From a virus, in IMG/VR virus record IMGVR_UViG_3300009094_000071, positions 1 to 23,817 of that record: a stretch of DNA of 23,817 nucleotides; one strand, written 5' to 3'. Below the pieces are notes generated by a model. The model was not told the origin of the DNA, did not search any database, and saw only the letters and a program-made list of their open reading frames with translations. The position numbers and the translations under genes were made by a program. Shown here piece by piece: positions 8,527 through 16,248 of the stretch (position 1 is the stretch's first letter; the number at the start of each line of letters is the position of its first letter).

Positions 8527-9396
8527 TCACCCTAGATCGATTGGAGTGGATGTCGTGCCGTCCGGCAAAATCATTGCGACGGTCGGCACCGGCCGCGTCC
8601 CGACCGGCGCGAAAGAATACAGGACGTCTGGCACCGGTACATCGATTTCCAGATTCCAGATCGCGTAGCGCCCAAGGATCTGCAATTTCGTCGCGTCGTC
8701 CGCCGAGCTTTGCCATCGCATAGTTCCCGGCCTGTGTATCCCATGCACTAGATCGGCAAGTGATTGCAGAATGATCAGCGCAAGCGTTGCGGTCGCGTCC
8801 CAGTCCGTGTCGGGATTCGTGATCTGCGTTGGCGGGTTGGCTGTGTTGTAAGTGCAACCCCAAAGGTGTACCTCGTACAGCTGTCGCTCCGTCCAGAGCG
8901 GGCGTTGCTGCATAGCAGCTAATTGCTCGGCCGTCGGCGCGAGCACCGCTTCCGCCGTTGCGCTGGAGCCGTCGCCCGTGATCGTTACCGTGGGCGCGCT
9001 CGTGTACCCCGAGCCCATGGCCGTCATTTGAATCCGATGCACGACGCCCGACAGCAAGACCGCCGTCGCCGTTGCCTGGACTCCGCCGGCCAGATTCGGA
9101 GCGGAGATCGTAACAGTGGCCGTCGTGTAGCTCTTGCCGTGATTCAGGACGAACACGGAGAGCACTCCCGCGCCTTGCGGTACCGTCACGGCAGCGATCC
9201 CGTGCCGCATAGATGCGTCGCGCGGGAGAAATTGAGACGATTTCGGGACGAACACGATCCGGTTCGGGCTCGCGTTCTCTGCGATGTGCTCCGGGCCCAG
9301 TAGGACGCTTCCGTCCACGAGCGGAGGGAGGTTTGCGGCCGCGATCCTCGCGACCACGTCCGTGCTGATCGTTTGCACGAGGTAAAGCCACTGCAT
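8527..9396 (-). CDS. Tail terminator / neck protein (Mu gp37-like position) with repeat insert, 289 aa
   Basis: The gene lies between tail completion protein and sheath, where Mu encodes the small tail terminator protein. The two ends look like one terminator-type domain: N-terminal MQWLYLVQTISTDVVARIAAANLPPL with VFVPKSSQFLPRD (1-60), and C-terminal RPLWTERQLYEVHLWGCTYN with a long helix (ATLALIILQSLADLVHGIHRPG) and final strands (165-289). Residues about 65-155 are an insertion of two copies of a Gly/Thr-rich repeat; the clearest is MGSGYTSAPTVTITGDG at 127-143, the other NHGKSYTTATVTISAP at 85-100. Such repeats occur on exposed parts of phage structural proteins. The ATG follows the previous stop directly (TGAATG). 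A longer overlapping frame is a shadow. Confidence 0.65.
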   Translation of the reverse strand: MQWLYLVQTISTDVVARIAAANLPPLVDGSVLLGPEHIAENASPNRIVFVPKSSQFLPRDASMRHGIAAVTVPQGAGVLSVFVLNHGKSYTTATVTISAPNLAGGVQATATAVLLSGVVHRIQMTAMGSGYTSAPTVTITGDGSSATAEAVLAPTAEQLAAMQQRPLWTERQLYEVHLWGCTYNTANPPTQITNPDTDWDATATLALIILQSLADLVHGIHRPGTMRWQSSADDATKLQILGRYAIWNLEIDVPVPDVLYSFAPVGTRPVPTVAMILPDGTTSTPIDLG

Positions 9397-9825
9397 TCAC
9401 CGCGCGCCTCCAAGTATTTTGGCGCCCGCCTCTTCGATGGCGCGGTCGATGGCCGCCGACCATTCAGCCGGAAGCGGACCAGTTGGCAGGATCGGACGTG
9501 CCGGCATGCGGCCGGTTCCGACCTGATGAAACGCACCGTACGACTCACCGAGCTCGATACGGATCCCGGCGCCCTGCGCGGCAGTCACAGAGACATTGCG
9601 CAATTCACCCGTGTCAGTGAGAGGCGGAGCGCTTCGCCCGCGAGCGACGGTCGCAGGCGCCAGCGGAGCCCATGCCGCGCCATACGGGTTTGCGCCATCG
9701 TCAAATTCCTTTTGGATGAGCTGCGCGATCGCTTCGGCTGCGCGCGGAGCAGCTTTCGACGGCACCGTCGCGAGCTCGTTAAGCGCACGCGTTATCGTTG
9801 CGAGAGCAGCGGCGCCGGCGCTCAT
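9397..9825 (-). CDS. Phage virion morphogenesis / tail completion protein (Mu gpG-like), 142 aa
   Basis: This resembles the gpG / HK97 gp10-like family of neck proteins that finish the tail or join it to the head. The pattern is a helical N-terminus (LATITRALNELATVPSKAAPRAAEAIAQLIQKEFDDG), then NPYGAAWAPLAPATVARG (about 46-63), PLTDTGELRNVSVTAAQG, and the signature YGAFHQVGTGRMPARPILPTG at about 95-115, which is typical of this family. The C-terminus is a helix (AEWSAAIDRAIEEAGAKIL). The start at 9825 overlaps the preceding stop as ATGA; the stop is followed directly by the ATG of the terminator-like gene. Position after the capsid genes supports the call. Confidence 0.85.
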   Translation of the reverse strand: MSAGAAALATITRALNELATVPSKAAPRAAEAIAQLIQKEFDDGANPYGAAWAPLAPATVARGRSAPPLTDTGELRNVSVTAAQGAGIRIELGESYGAFHQVGTGRMPARPILPTGPLPAEWSAAIDRAIEEAGAKILGGAR

Positions 9826-10082
9826 GTATCACCCTTAAACTGTGCGTTGGTAAGCGCTACGATCGTTGTCGCTGTAGTATTGGTCGACTTGATCCACGTA
9901 AAAGCCAGCCGGATCGGTACTCCTGCAGCGGCAGGCACGACAACCGATTGACCGCGCGCAGTGACGAGATTCACGTTCCCGGCCGCACCGACAACGAAGC
10001 CCGCGGCGGGCGAATTGAATTGCGCCGTAGTATTGCTGGGCGTGATCGCCACAGCCCCATCCCAGCTTTCGGAGGAAATCAT
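9822..10082 (-). CDS. Spike-base-like beta-barrel protein, 86 aa
   Basis: The short beta-rich product reads MISSESWDGAVAITPSNTTA, then AGFVVGAAGNVNLVTARGQS, with a C-terminal TWIKSTNTTATTIVAL. This pattern (ITPSNTT, then VGAAGNVNLVT, then a VPAAAGVPIRL strand and TTATTIVAL) is like the small proteins annotated in other phages and gene transfer agents as the RCAP_Rcc01079 spike-base domain. I recognise the motif order from memory only. Here the gene sits between the gp36-like and tail completion genes, so it may be a head or neck decoration. I chose ATG at 10082, which overlaps the upstream stop as ATGA; the longer frame starting at 10115 would overlap it by 37 bases. A GGAG lies about ten bases upstream of the chosen start. 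Confidence 0.65.
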   Translation of the reverse strand: MISSESWDGAVAITPSNTTAQFNSPAAGFVVGAAGNVNLVTARGQSVVVPAAAGVPIRLAFTWIKSTNTTATTIVALTNAQFKGDT

Positions 10083-10570
10083 ATGCTGGGCACTCCGCCG
10101 CTGTTTTGACCCCACCCTCGGGGTGCGCTTGATTGCACCTGAGGCAAGTCAGCTCCGCTATTCGTAAGCATGACCGAATTCGGCGTCACGTCCGGATGAA
10201 TCGCCTGGCGCTGCACGCCGGGAAACCAGCCGTTGCCTGGCGGCAAATTAGGATTCCCAATCGCCTCATAGTATCGGCGCAGGACACTTTGATCGGCGCC
10301 AGCGAGCGCGTTGAATCCGCGCGCTTCCATTAGCAGATAGCAAGCGATGTACGCCGTCATCTGCGTCAAGTCGGAGCCCCAGGCCAGCAAGAGCGGCTGG
10401 GCGTATCCGCCCTGGCCGTCGCTCACGCCGTAGCGGCCGCGCAGGTAGGAGTCCGCGCGAGCGCTTGCCGCGACGCACGCGGCCTGTTGCTGTCCGTTGG
10501 TGGTCGTGGCAAGCGCAGCCGGCGCGAGATAGTTCGCGAGATCGCTAGGCTGACAATATTGCGCCGGCAT
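10079..10570 (-). CDS. DUF1320 / Mu gp36-like head-tail protein, 163 aa
   Basis: The sequence matches the DUF1320 (Mu gp36-like) family, encoded just after the major head protein in Mu-like phages and thought to be a neck or head-completion adaptor. It opens with MPAQYCQPSDLANYLAPAAL, where the family often has an F/Y-x-x-x-x-DL pattern. It continues with CVAASARADSYLRGRYGV, the usual A-x(n)-AD-x-YL-x-GRY signature at about 35-48, then DLTQMTAYIACYLLMEARG and SVLRRYYEAI. The C-terminal 45 residues are Gly/Pro/Ser-rich and probably disordered. AAAGGTGACCT immediately before the ATG gives a good ribosome site. A 9-base gap separates it from the capsid gene. Confidence 0.8.
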   Translation of the reverse strand: MPAQYCQPSDLANYLAPAALATTTNGQQQAACVAASARADSYLRGRYGVSDGQGGYAQPLLLAWGSDLTQMTAYIACYLLMEARGFNALAGADQSVLRRYYEAIGNPNLPPGNGWFPGVQRQAIHPDVTPNSVMLTNSGADLPQVQSSAPRGWGQNSGGVPSI

Positions 10571-10579
10571 AGGTCACCT

Positions 10580-11599
10580 TTAGGATGGTCCGCTGCGCGC
10601 CGCCAAAAATGCAAATGACCAAGCCGGTGCCGCGCGCGCCCACGCGCCCCAGAGGAACTGGTGCGTGTCAAACACAACAGGGTCTTGCTCGTTCATGCGT
10701 GGCACGATCTGTGGCGACTCGCGAAGCGCCCATGTAAACGGCTTCATGGCCGCCGACGTGTCCATGAGGTACCACGTGTACACATTCTTCAAAAACTTGT
10801 TTTCGAGCCCAGTGACGCCGAAGCGCTTGAGGGGGTTATCGGCCGCTCCGACCTGACCGGTGATATTCACACCCCATTGCGGGGGCGCGAAGAAGGTCGA
10901 GCGCAGGATAAGCTCCACTTCGGCTTTTAGCTGCGGCGCGTGCATGAGCACGTCCGGGACAACGCCAAGCGGTTCACTATCTTCGCCCTTGAGCGTCGAC
11001 ATGTACTCCCAAAGCGTTGTGAACGCGACCGGGCTGAGCGCGCCTCCGACCGTCGTCGAGATGGTGCCGCCGCCGCTCTTGGGATAAGCGATCGATACGC
11101 CGCCGCCGGTGAAATCGTTTACGTACGTGCCTTTCGTCGCGTCGTACAGATCGATCGGGTGCGCCGTCGACCAGTTAGCAAGTCCGTCAAGTCCCGCTTG
11201 CGAGACCGCGTCGGAGTAAGCGCCGCTAGCTTCAAGAAGATCTCGGAGCTCGTAGTCCGGCCATCGTTTAATCTGAGCGGCCATGTCTGGCAGCATGCGG
11301 TAGTAGAGTCCAAATTGATCGTCATCGAGCTTGAAGCGATCGATCGCATAAGTGTCCTCGTAAGGCCGCGGCACAACCGAATAGAGCTGGGGAGCCGGCT
11401 CGTGCACGTGTCGAGGACCAGCCCAGATGCGCATCTTTGGCATCTTGCCGGTCCAGCCCATCGTCCAGATCTCGCTTGAGACCGGAACGGTGGTTGCGAT
11501 TTTCGGGGCAACCAAGTCGACGGAGAGCGACGTGTAGATCGACCCCCACATCGTATTGACGTTGGTGATGAAAACATTCAGGCCGGCGGGAGTGATCAC
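10580..11599 (-). CDS. Major capsid protein (Mu gpT-like), 339 aa
   Basis: This is the main head shell subunit. The N-terminus MITPAGLNVFITNVNTMWGS is like the gpT family, whose members begin with an I(T/N)-x-A-x-L-x-x-L/F pattern. Further family-like segments are VSSEIWTMGWTGKMPKMRIWAG (41-62), YEDTYAIDRFKLDDDQFGLYYRMLPDMA (80-107) and VLMHAPQLKAEVELILRSTFF near 220-240. The C-terminal part contains VYTWYLMDTSAAMKPFTWALRE and VVFDTHQFLWGAWARA, a typical capsid ending in which the protein is compared to a former Mu gpT of about 305 residues. The start is GTG at 11599 in a GTGA overlap with the decoration gene. A protease-scaffold gene two genes upstream fits this head type. Confidence 0.88.
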   Translation of the reverse strand: MITPAGLNVFITNVNTMWGSIYTSLSVDLVAPKIATTVPVSSEIWTMGWTGKMPKMRIWAGPRHVHEPAPQLYSVVPRPYEDTYAIDRFKLDDDQFGLYYRMLPDMAAQIKRWPDYELRDLLEASGAYSDAVSQAGLDGLANWSTAHPIDLYDATKGTYVNDFTGGGVSIAYPKSGGGTISTTVGGALSPVAFTTLWEYMSTLKGEDSEPLGVVPDVLMHAPQLKAEVELILRSTFFAPPQWGVNITGQVGAADNPLKRFGVTGLENKFLKNVYTWYLMDTSAAMKPFTWALRESPQIVPRMNEQDPVVFDTHQFLWGAWARAAPAWSFAFLAARSGPS

Positions 11600-12087
11600 G
11601 AGGGGCCTCCGGGGATCGAATTGGTCCCGAGTTTGACCGCGACCGGACCGAGGGCACCCGGGTAGGTCGTATCGTACGCTTCGATCACACCGGCAACCGG
11701 CAGCGAGCCGGCCGTCATCGTGACCGTAGTTTCATCTAGCAGGTAACAGAGCGCTCCAACGTTGGCCTGCGTTACCGCCCCGCCACCCGTCGCGCTTGCT
11801 AGGAAGAAGGTTCCTGTTGCGATCTCGACTGTAACGTCACCATCGCTAGTTCCACCAGTGATACCCGGCGCAGTGTCCGCGGTGCCAGGTCCGGCCTTCT
11901 CGATCAGGCCCCACACGACATCGGTTGCGCTCGCCGGCGAAGTTGCCGGGACAACGTAGCCGCTGCGCGTGATTGCGACCGAGCCGCGATAGACCTTCTC
12001 GGAAGCCTTTAGCGGCTGGTTGACCGGCTGCGTCGAGTTCCCCGGCGTTCCGTACCGCACAATTTTAACATCGGCTGATAGAGCCAT
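11596..12087 (-). CDS. Head decoration-like protein, 163 aa
   Basis: This beta-rich protein is encoded between the protease/scaffold and the major capsid protein, the usual place for a head decoration protein (lambda D or DUF2190-like). It begins MALSADVKIVRYGTPGNSTQ, then strands KVYRGSVAITRSGYVVPAT, VVWGLIEKAGPGTADT, a Gly/Thr loop, VTVEIATGTFFLASATGG and a final PVAGVIEAYDTTYPGALGPVAVKLG. The YRGS-x-x-x-x-x-x-GY element followed by a region ending in GVI is common in phage decoration proteins. The ATG overlaps the protease stop by one base (TAATG), and its stop overlaps the capsid GTG (GTGA). Role is inferred from position and fold pattern. Confidence 0.7.
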   Translation of the reverse strand: MALSADVKIVRYGTPGNSTQPVNQPLKASEKVYRGSVAITRSGYVVPATSPASATDVVWGLIEKAGPGTADTAPGITGGTSDGDVTVEIATGTFFLASATGGGAVTQANVGALCYLLDETTVTMTAGSLPVAGVIEAYDTTYPGALGPVAVKLGTNSIPGGPS

Positions 12088-12899
12088 TAGAATCTCCCTC
12101 CGCCGTTGGCGTTGACTGCGCGCTCACGTTGGGCCGCGATCATTTTCTTCCTGACATCTTCCCGTTGCGCGTCCGGCACCGAGAGACACGCTTCGTCGAT
12201 TTGTGCGAGCACTGCGCTCGGGAGTTCAGCTCCCGATTTGTGCGATGGCGTACGGAGCTGCTCGTCATCAATCGCTACGAGCGGGTGCTTTCGCATCGAA
12301 AGAAAATCCTTCACGAAGCGACTTGACTTGCTGCGCAGGTCTTTTGCCTCGTGCCGGGTGATACGGCGATTGGCGAGAGCACTGTCAATCGACAGTGTCT
12401 TTTTCTCGCTCGCGCGCTCCGCGGAGATCTTTCGTACGCGCTTTGCGGCGAGCTGCCCCTCGGCAATCATTGCCGCGAGCGCACCAACCGCACGCTGTCC
12501 GCACTTACCGGTTGCCGACTGAGCGAGTGCAAGAAGTTGCGTGGCAGCCTTTTGGGTTGCCTCTTCTTCCTCTGCGTCGTCGTCGGCCTCTTCTTCGGAT
12601 CCGGCTGCGTCGGCTTCCTCTTCGGAGCCCGCGGCGTCCTCTTCCTCTTCAGCTTCCTCGGGAGGCTCCGATTCACTTCCCTCGGTTGATCCGATTTCTT
12701 CTTCTTCGATCTCTTCGGTGCGTTTCACGCGCTTGGTGTGGCGCGTGCCGCCTTCGCCTTCGCCTTCCTCTTCTTCCTCTTCGGTTTTTGCGGGAGGCGT
12801 TTTCTCTGACGCGGCAAGCTCAGCCTTAGCGCGTGCGAGCGCTTTCTCCAGCTTCGCCACTGCCACACGCTTATGCTTAGCGGTCAGCTTTTTGGTCAT
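12087..12899 (-). CDS. Nested scaffold protein from internal start, 270 aa (proposed)
   Basis: Within the protease gene, ATG codon 383 (MTKKLTAKHKRVAVAKLEK) is preceded by GGAG at 12909-12912 with nine bases to the ATG, a convincing ribosome site inside a coding region. Translation from here would give a 270-residue protein containing only the scaffold part: basic helix, Glu-rich stretch and C-terminal helices. This mirrors lambda Nu3, an independently started scaffold in the same frame as the protease C. Another in-frame ATG at 12935 (MTENDRS) lies 36 bases upstream with a weaker AAGGC. That the scaffold is separately made is inference from the site and the lambda precedent. Confidence 0.5.
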   Translation of the reverse strand: MTKKLTAKHKRVAVAKLEKALARAKAELAASEKTPPAKTEEEEEEGEGEGGTRHTKRVKRTEEIEEEEIGSTEGSESEPPEEAEEEEDAAGSEEEADAAGSEEEADDDAEEEEATQKAATQLLALAQSATGKCGQRAVGALAAMIAEGQLAAKRVRKISAERASEKKTLSIDSALANRRITRHEAKDLRSKSSRFVKDFLSMRKHPLVAIDDEQLRTPSHKSGAELPSAVLAQIDEACLSVPDAQREDVRKKMIAAQRERAVNANGGGRF

Positions 12900-14045
12900 C
12901 GGGTTAATCTCCGGAGATCTGTCGTTTTCTGTCATGCCTTCGGCCTTGCGGTCAAGGCCTGGATTTTGATCGAGCTCGGCACGCATGGTGCTTAGGGTCC
13001 TATCGAGAGACCACACGGCATCAGCTAGACCCGCGTCTACGGCGTCTTGACCGTCAAAGGTATCCGCCTCCAACGCCTTGATCGTCTCAACCGAAAGGCC
13101 GCGCGCTTTTTCTACCAACCGGTAATAGAGATCCGCTAGGTGGTCGACGCGCTTTTGCAGGTGCGCCACCGTCTCATCCGTGAGTTCCACGTCCGGGTTG
13201 CCGTCTGCCTTACGTGCGCCACTTGTTACCACCGCAACCTTAAGCCCGGCCATCTTATTGGCCTTCGTTGCGTCGACCAGAGTGCTCGTTACGCCGATCG
13301 ATCCAATCTCGGCTGCAGGGGGTAGGTAAATGTCGTCTGCGACGCACGCCAGGGCGTAGGCGGCCGAGCAACATTTTTCGTCGGCGTAAGCGCATACGGG
13401 CTTCCCGAATTGCTTTTTGAGCTTCCGCATGGCGTCCACGGTCGCGTTGAGACCGGCCGCCATGCCGCCCGGAGAGTCGATTTTGAGGAGCACGCCGCGC
13501 ACTTCGTTGTCCGCAAGCGCGTCGTGAAAGCGCGCCATGATCGATTCGTAGTCATCGAAATACATCCACGTGTTGCCGGGCTTGCTTTCGAGCGGGCCTT
13601 CGATCGTCAACACGGCGATTCCGCCTTCGACAATTTCTACGCACGCTTCCTCGCGCGGCGCGTAACTCGCGGCCATCGCGTGCGGATCGATCAGCAGGAG
13701 AGTGCCTGCCTTGCGGCCGTCCGCAAACTTGCGCGGCCCGTCGAGTGTGGCAACGCGCGCGCGCAGCGTCTTGTCTCCGCGTTCGATCCCAGCGACCGCA
13801 CGATGATGTCCGTTGTGAATATAGAGCTTCCCGCCGTGCTCCAGCACGATCGGAGTGTGTTTACCGTGCGCGCCGTCAACGTATTGGCGCACCCGCTCGT
13901 CGCTCACATGTCTCTGTGTTGCCGTGAGCTCAGATAGTGGGATCTCGCGATACACGCTCCCGCGGATCGCTGCGCTGATAACCGTGCGGTCGCACTCATT
14001 CTTGTAAGCCTGAGCGCGGTCACGAAAACGCATAGGCACGCGCAT
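12087..14045 (-). CDS. ParB-like / S49 prohead protease / scaffold fusion, 652 aa
   Basis: Three parts are visible. Residues about 32-100 are a ParB/sulfiredoxin-like domain (YREIPLSELTATQRHVSDER, then KLYIHNGHHRAVAGI, with the G-H-x-R motif at 79-82). Residues about 135-350 are an S49 (SppA/ClpP-fold) peptidase: VRGVLLKIDSPGGMAAGLNA at 182-201, likely nucleophile Ser227 in KCCSAAYALA, EIGSIGV at 246-251, and a possible dyad Lys279. Residues 371-652 are scaffold-like: basic helix, very acidic Glu-rich stretch (422-496), then basic and helical C-terminus. In lambda and related phages the S49 protease carries the scaffold at its C-terminus and processes the prohead interior. ATG at 14045 overlaps the portal stop (TAATG). 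The ParB-like N-terminus is unusual. Confidence 0.85.
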   Translation of the reverse strand: MRVPMRFRDRAQAYKNECDRTVISAAIRGSVYREIPLSELTATQRHVSDERVRQYVDGAHGKHTPIVLEHGGKLYIHNGHHRAVAGIERGDKTLRARVATLDGPRKFADGRKAGTLLLIDPHAMAASYAPREEACVEIVEGGIAVLTIEGPLESKPGNTWMYFDDYESIMARFHDALADNEVRGVLLKIDSPGGMAAGLNATVDAMRKLKKQFGKPVCAYADEKCCSAAYALACVADDIYLPPAAEIGSIGVTSTLVDATKANKMAGLKVAVVTSGARKADGNPDVELTDETVAHLQKRVDHLADLYYRLVEKARGLSVETIKALEADTFDGQDAVDAGLADAVWSLDRTLSTMRAELDQNPGLDRKAEGMTENDRSPEINPMTKKLTAKHKRVAVAKLEKALARAKAELAASEKTPPAKTEEEEEEGEGEGGTRHTKRVKRTEEIEEEEIGSTEGSESEPPEEAEEEEDAAGSEEEADAAGSEEEADDDAEEEEATQKAATQLLALAQSATGKCGQRAVGALAAMIAEGQLAAKRVRKISAERASEKKTLSIDSALANRRITRHEAKDLRSKSSRFVKDFLSMRKHPLVAIDDEQLRTPSHKSGAELPSAVLAQIDEACLSVPDAQREDVRKKMIAAQRERAVNANGGGRF

Positions 14046-15526
14046 TACTCGGACTCCTTAGCTGGCTTGTCGCCGGACGCTTCAGGCTTCGCCTCGGACG
14101 CAGCCTTGGCGACCTGCACCGTAGGCGGCGCCTTGAATTCACAGTCGGGGAAGTTGCGGATTCCGAATTCCGACAGCGCGAATTTCTTCAGCTGCTCGGG
14201 ATCCTTGAATTGCACTCCAGCGGTAGCTAGCTGGTTCATGCCCCCGCCCAGGGCTGCAAATGCGGCGCTGTTCCGTTGGTAGCGGTCGATGGGGGCTACA
14301 TCCCAAGACGTAAACGGAGCGAGCGCGGCGTCGCCGAAATTCAAATACGCAAACGGCTGCTGAAAGTCCCGATGTAGCGTTTGCATCCACGACGTGTTGT
14401 CCCATTGCAGGCCCTGCTCGCGGATATCCATATGCGCTTTGGTCGCGGCAAACGCGCCGCCCTCGACCTCGGTAGTCAGGTTCTGAAACATCAGCGCGAG
14501 CACAATGCTCATGTCGCAACGATCGATCAGTCCCGGAAACGCTTGCCAGTTGCCGGCCGCGGCCTCGCGCAATTCGTAGTCGTATCCGTTTTGCGCATCG
14601 ACGCCGCGCGGGATGAGCATGGCGCTGTCACTGCCGAGATTGTAAAGCGAGCTTTCGAATTTCGCGCGCTCGCCCGGATCCGCAGCGGCTGGCGTGTACC
14701 CGATTCGCGTAGGGAGCCCGTGCACCTCGCTGTATCTCGCCCAGTCCCGGAGCGCGAAGTGGCGGATCAGCCACGGTTCAGCGACCGACCGCACAGCGCC
14801 GCGAATCCAACCGCGATACTGCCCGTAAGGCGCGTGCAGATACCACTTGCCGTCGCCCGGATTGATCGACAGCAATCCGTCCTGCGAAATCGCCACGTAC
14901 TTACGCGCGATCCAGTGATAGAAAGTGAAACGCGGGTGCCACGGTCGCGCATACGGCTTCCAGATTTCCCCCGCCGTGTCCCAAAGAATTTGGCCAGGCA
15001 CGAATCCCATGAATATCGATAGCGCCTGCGACTCCGGCAGTGCGTAGGACGACGCGAATTCAGGCCAGTGTGCGGCCCATGCATCACAGCACTCCTTGGC
15101 TGCGTCCGAGTCATCCGCCGGTGTGTGCTTTACCTCGCGTCCGAAAAGCCCGCTGATGCGCGAGCCAAGCGTGGCCTGCACGCGATCGTCGCCCAGCATG
15201 CTATCCACGAGCTGACCGCTGAGCTCGAAAATCCCCTGCAGATGCGACATGAGCGCCTGGCGCGTCGCCGCAACGGTCCACGAGTTTTGAATCGTGACAA
15301 GCGGGAGGTCTCGATAGACTATACCCGGACGGCGATTGACTATCGAGTCCGCAAGCGGATTGCCCGGCGGTTGAAATGCTGGATCGTTCAGCGGGATCTG
15401 CGACGGGTCGGTGCTGCCGACCATGTCTTGCACTGCGCGCGCAAGCTGCTCGGCCGGAATCGGCGTTGCAAATGGCGAGGCCGGGAGCGAGCCCGCCGGA
15501 TACTCGCCCCTGCCGTTAGTCGTCAC
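14045..15526 (-). CDS. Portal protein (DUF935, Mu gp29-like), 493 aa
   Basis: This is the DUF935-type portal, the dodecameric gate through which DNA enters and leaves the head. Family-like segments are PLVTIQNSWTVAATRQALMSHLQGIFELS (about 75-103), the WAAHWPEFASSYALPESQALSIFMGF region near 148-175, then PWHPRFTFYHWIARKYVAISQDGLLSI, GKWYLHAPYGQYRGWIRGAVRSVAEPWLIRHFALRDWARYSEVHGLPTRIGYTP, which is the most characteristic portion, and later LALMFQNLTTEVEGGAFAATKAHMDIREQ. The C-terminus is Lys/Ala/Glu-rich. Length is close to the Mu portal. Start is GTG at 15526 (GTGA overlap with the gene upstream). Terminase lies three genes upstream and the protease is next, in Mu-like order. Confidence 0.88.
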   Translation of the reverse strand: MTTNGRGEYPAGSLPASPFATPIPAEQLARAVQDMVGSTDPSQIPLNDPAFQPPGNPLADSIVNRRPGIVYRDLPLVTIQNSWTVAATRQALMSHLQGIFELSGQLVDSMLGDDRVQATLGSRISGLFGREVKHTPADDSDAAKECCDAWAAHWPEFASSYALPESQALSIFMGFVPGQILWDTAGEIWKPYARPWHPRFTFYHWIARKYVAISQDGLLSINPGDGKWYLHAPYGQYRGWIRGAVRSVAEPWLIRHFALRDWARYSEVHGLPTRIGYTPAAADPGERAKFESSLYNLGSDSAMLIPRGVDAQNGYDYELREAAAGNWQAFPGLIDRCDMSIVLALMFQNLTTEVEGGAFAATKAHMDIREQGLQWDNTSWMQTLHRDFQQPFAYLNFGDAALAPFTSWDVAPIDRYQRNSAAFAALGGGMNQLATAGVQFKDPEQLKKFALSEFGIRNFPDCEFKAPPTVQVAKAASEAKPEASGDKPAKESE

Positions 15527-16143
15527 GGAGCGACCGCCTCACGAGCGCGCGGAATGATCTCAGGCACACGCGGCTCATCGGTTAACGCCGGAGGCGTGTA
15601 TCCGTCGAGATCCGCGATTGCGTCCTCAAGCGTTGGGCGCGGCGGACCGATTGCGTCCAGCTTGCCGGCGTCCTCACCCGCATACGCGCGCAGGTCCTCT
15701 TTCCAAAATGTCGAGTAACGCCATTGCTTAAACATCGGCGTTGGCTGGCCGTGCGTGTCTACGATTTCGGCGAGCGCGCACAGTCCGCCATTGGCGACAC
15801 TGCGATCGCTGCCATCGGGATAGCGATATTCGGGTAAGTTGATCACGCGGCCGCTCGTGTGGCGGCGACTCGCCGTGATGAATGCGACGCCGCTCGCTTT
15901 GGTCGCGCGCGATACGAATGCCACGTACCAAGAGCGCACAACGCGATTGCGTGCATCGGCCATCATGCGCTGATGAGCCTCGAATGCCTCTTCGATCGAT
16001 GGCGTTGGCGGGGGAGCCTGAGGAGCTCCGGCTTCTTGGATGATCGTACGCAGCTGCTCGCGTGTGAGCGTGATTACTTCGTGCTTGGGTTCGATCGGGA
16101 CGTTAGCTGACGCGGTTGCTGTTACGTGCTCTTGCTTGGCCAT
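15523..16143 (-). CDS. Unknown protein upstream of portal, 206 aa
   Basis: I do not recognise this protein. It starts MAKQEHVTATASANVPIEPKHEV, a polar, probably disordered N-terminus, followed by a helix (TLTREQLRTIIQEAG), a Pro-rich linker and another helix (SIEEAFEAHQRMMADARNRVV). A compact middle region, WYVAFVSRATKASGVAFITASRR with INLPEYRYPDGSDRSVANGG, looks beta-rich; the C-terminal third is Pro-rich. No signal peptide or membrane segment is visible. AAGGGAG lies seven bases before the ATG, a strong ribosome site. Its stop overlaps the GTG of the portal. The slot between the ParB-like gene and portal would suit a packaging or head-assembly accessory, but that is only positional. Confidence 0.65.
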   Translation of the reverse strand: MAKQEHVTATASANVPIEPKHEVITLTREQLRTIIQEAGAPQAPPPTPSIEEAFEAHQRMMADARNRVVRSWYVAFVSRATKASGVAFITASRRHTSGRVINLPEYRYPDGSDRSVANGGLCALAEIVDTHGQPTPMFKQWRYSTFWKEDLRAYAGEDAGKLDAIGPPRPTLEDAIADLDGYTPPALTDEPRVPEIIPRAREAVAP

Positions 16144-16155
16144 GGCGTTGCTCCC

Positions 16156-16248
16156 TTAAGCGGCGCTCTGCTCGCTTGGGGCAACGGTGACATAGACTGC
16201 GTCCACACTGCAAGCGGACTTACCGACCCGGACGGCATCTTTTACCAC
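16156..16248 (-). CDS. Possible 30-aa mini-ORF between ParB-like gene and unknown protein
   Basis: A 30-codon frame starts with GTG at 16248, overlapping the last codons of the ParB-like gene by seven bases, and ends 12 bases before the next ATG. It reads VVKDAVRVGKSACSVDAVYV, then TVAPSEQSAA. It fills most of the 98-base gap in an otherwise tightly packed operon, but it has no clear Shine-Dalgarno sequence of its own and no family I know. It could be translated by coupling from the ParB-like gene, or may be chance. Confidence 0.25.
   Translation of the reverse strand: MVKDAVRVGKSACSVDAVYVTVAPSEQSAA

Noticed and set aside
8519-9463. 314-codon minus-strand frame overlapping the tail terminator-like gene
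   Set aside because: Arg/Gly/His-rich shadow; the competing frame has a TGAATG junction and a sensible protein.
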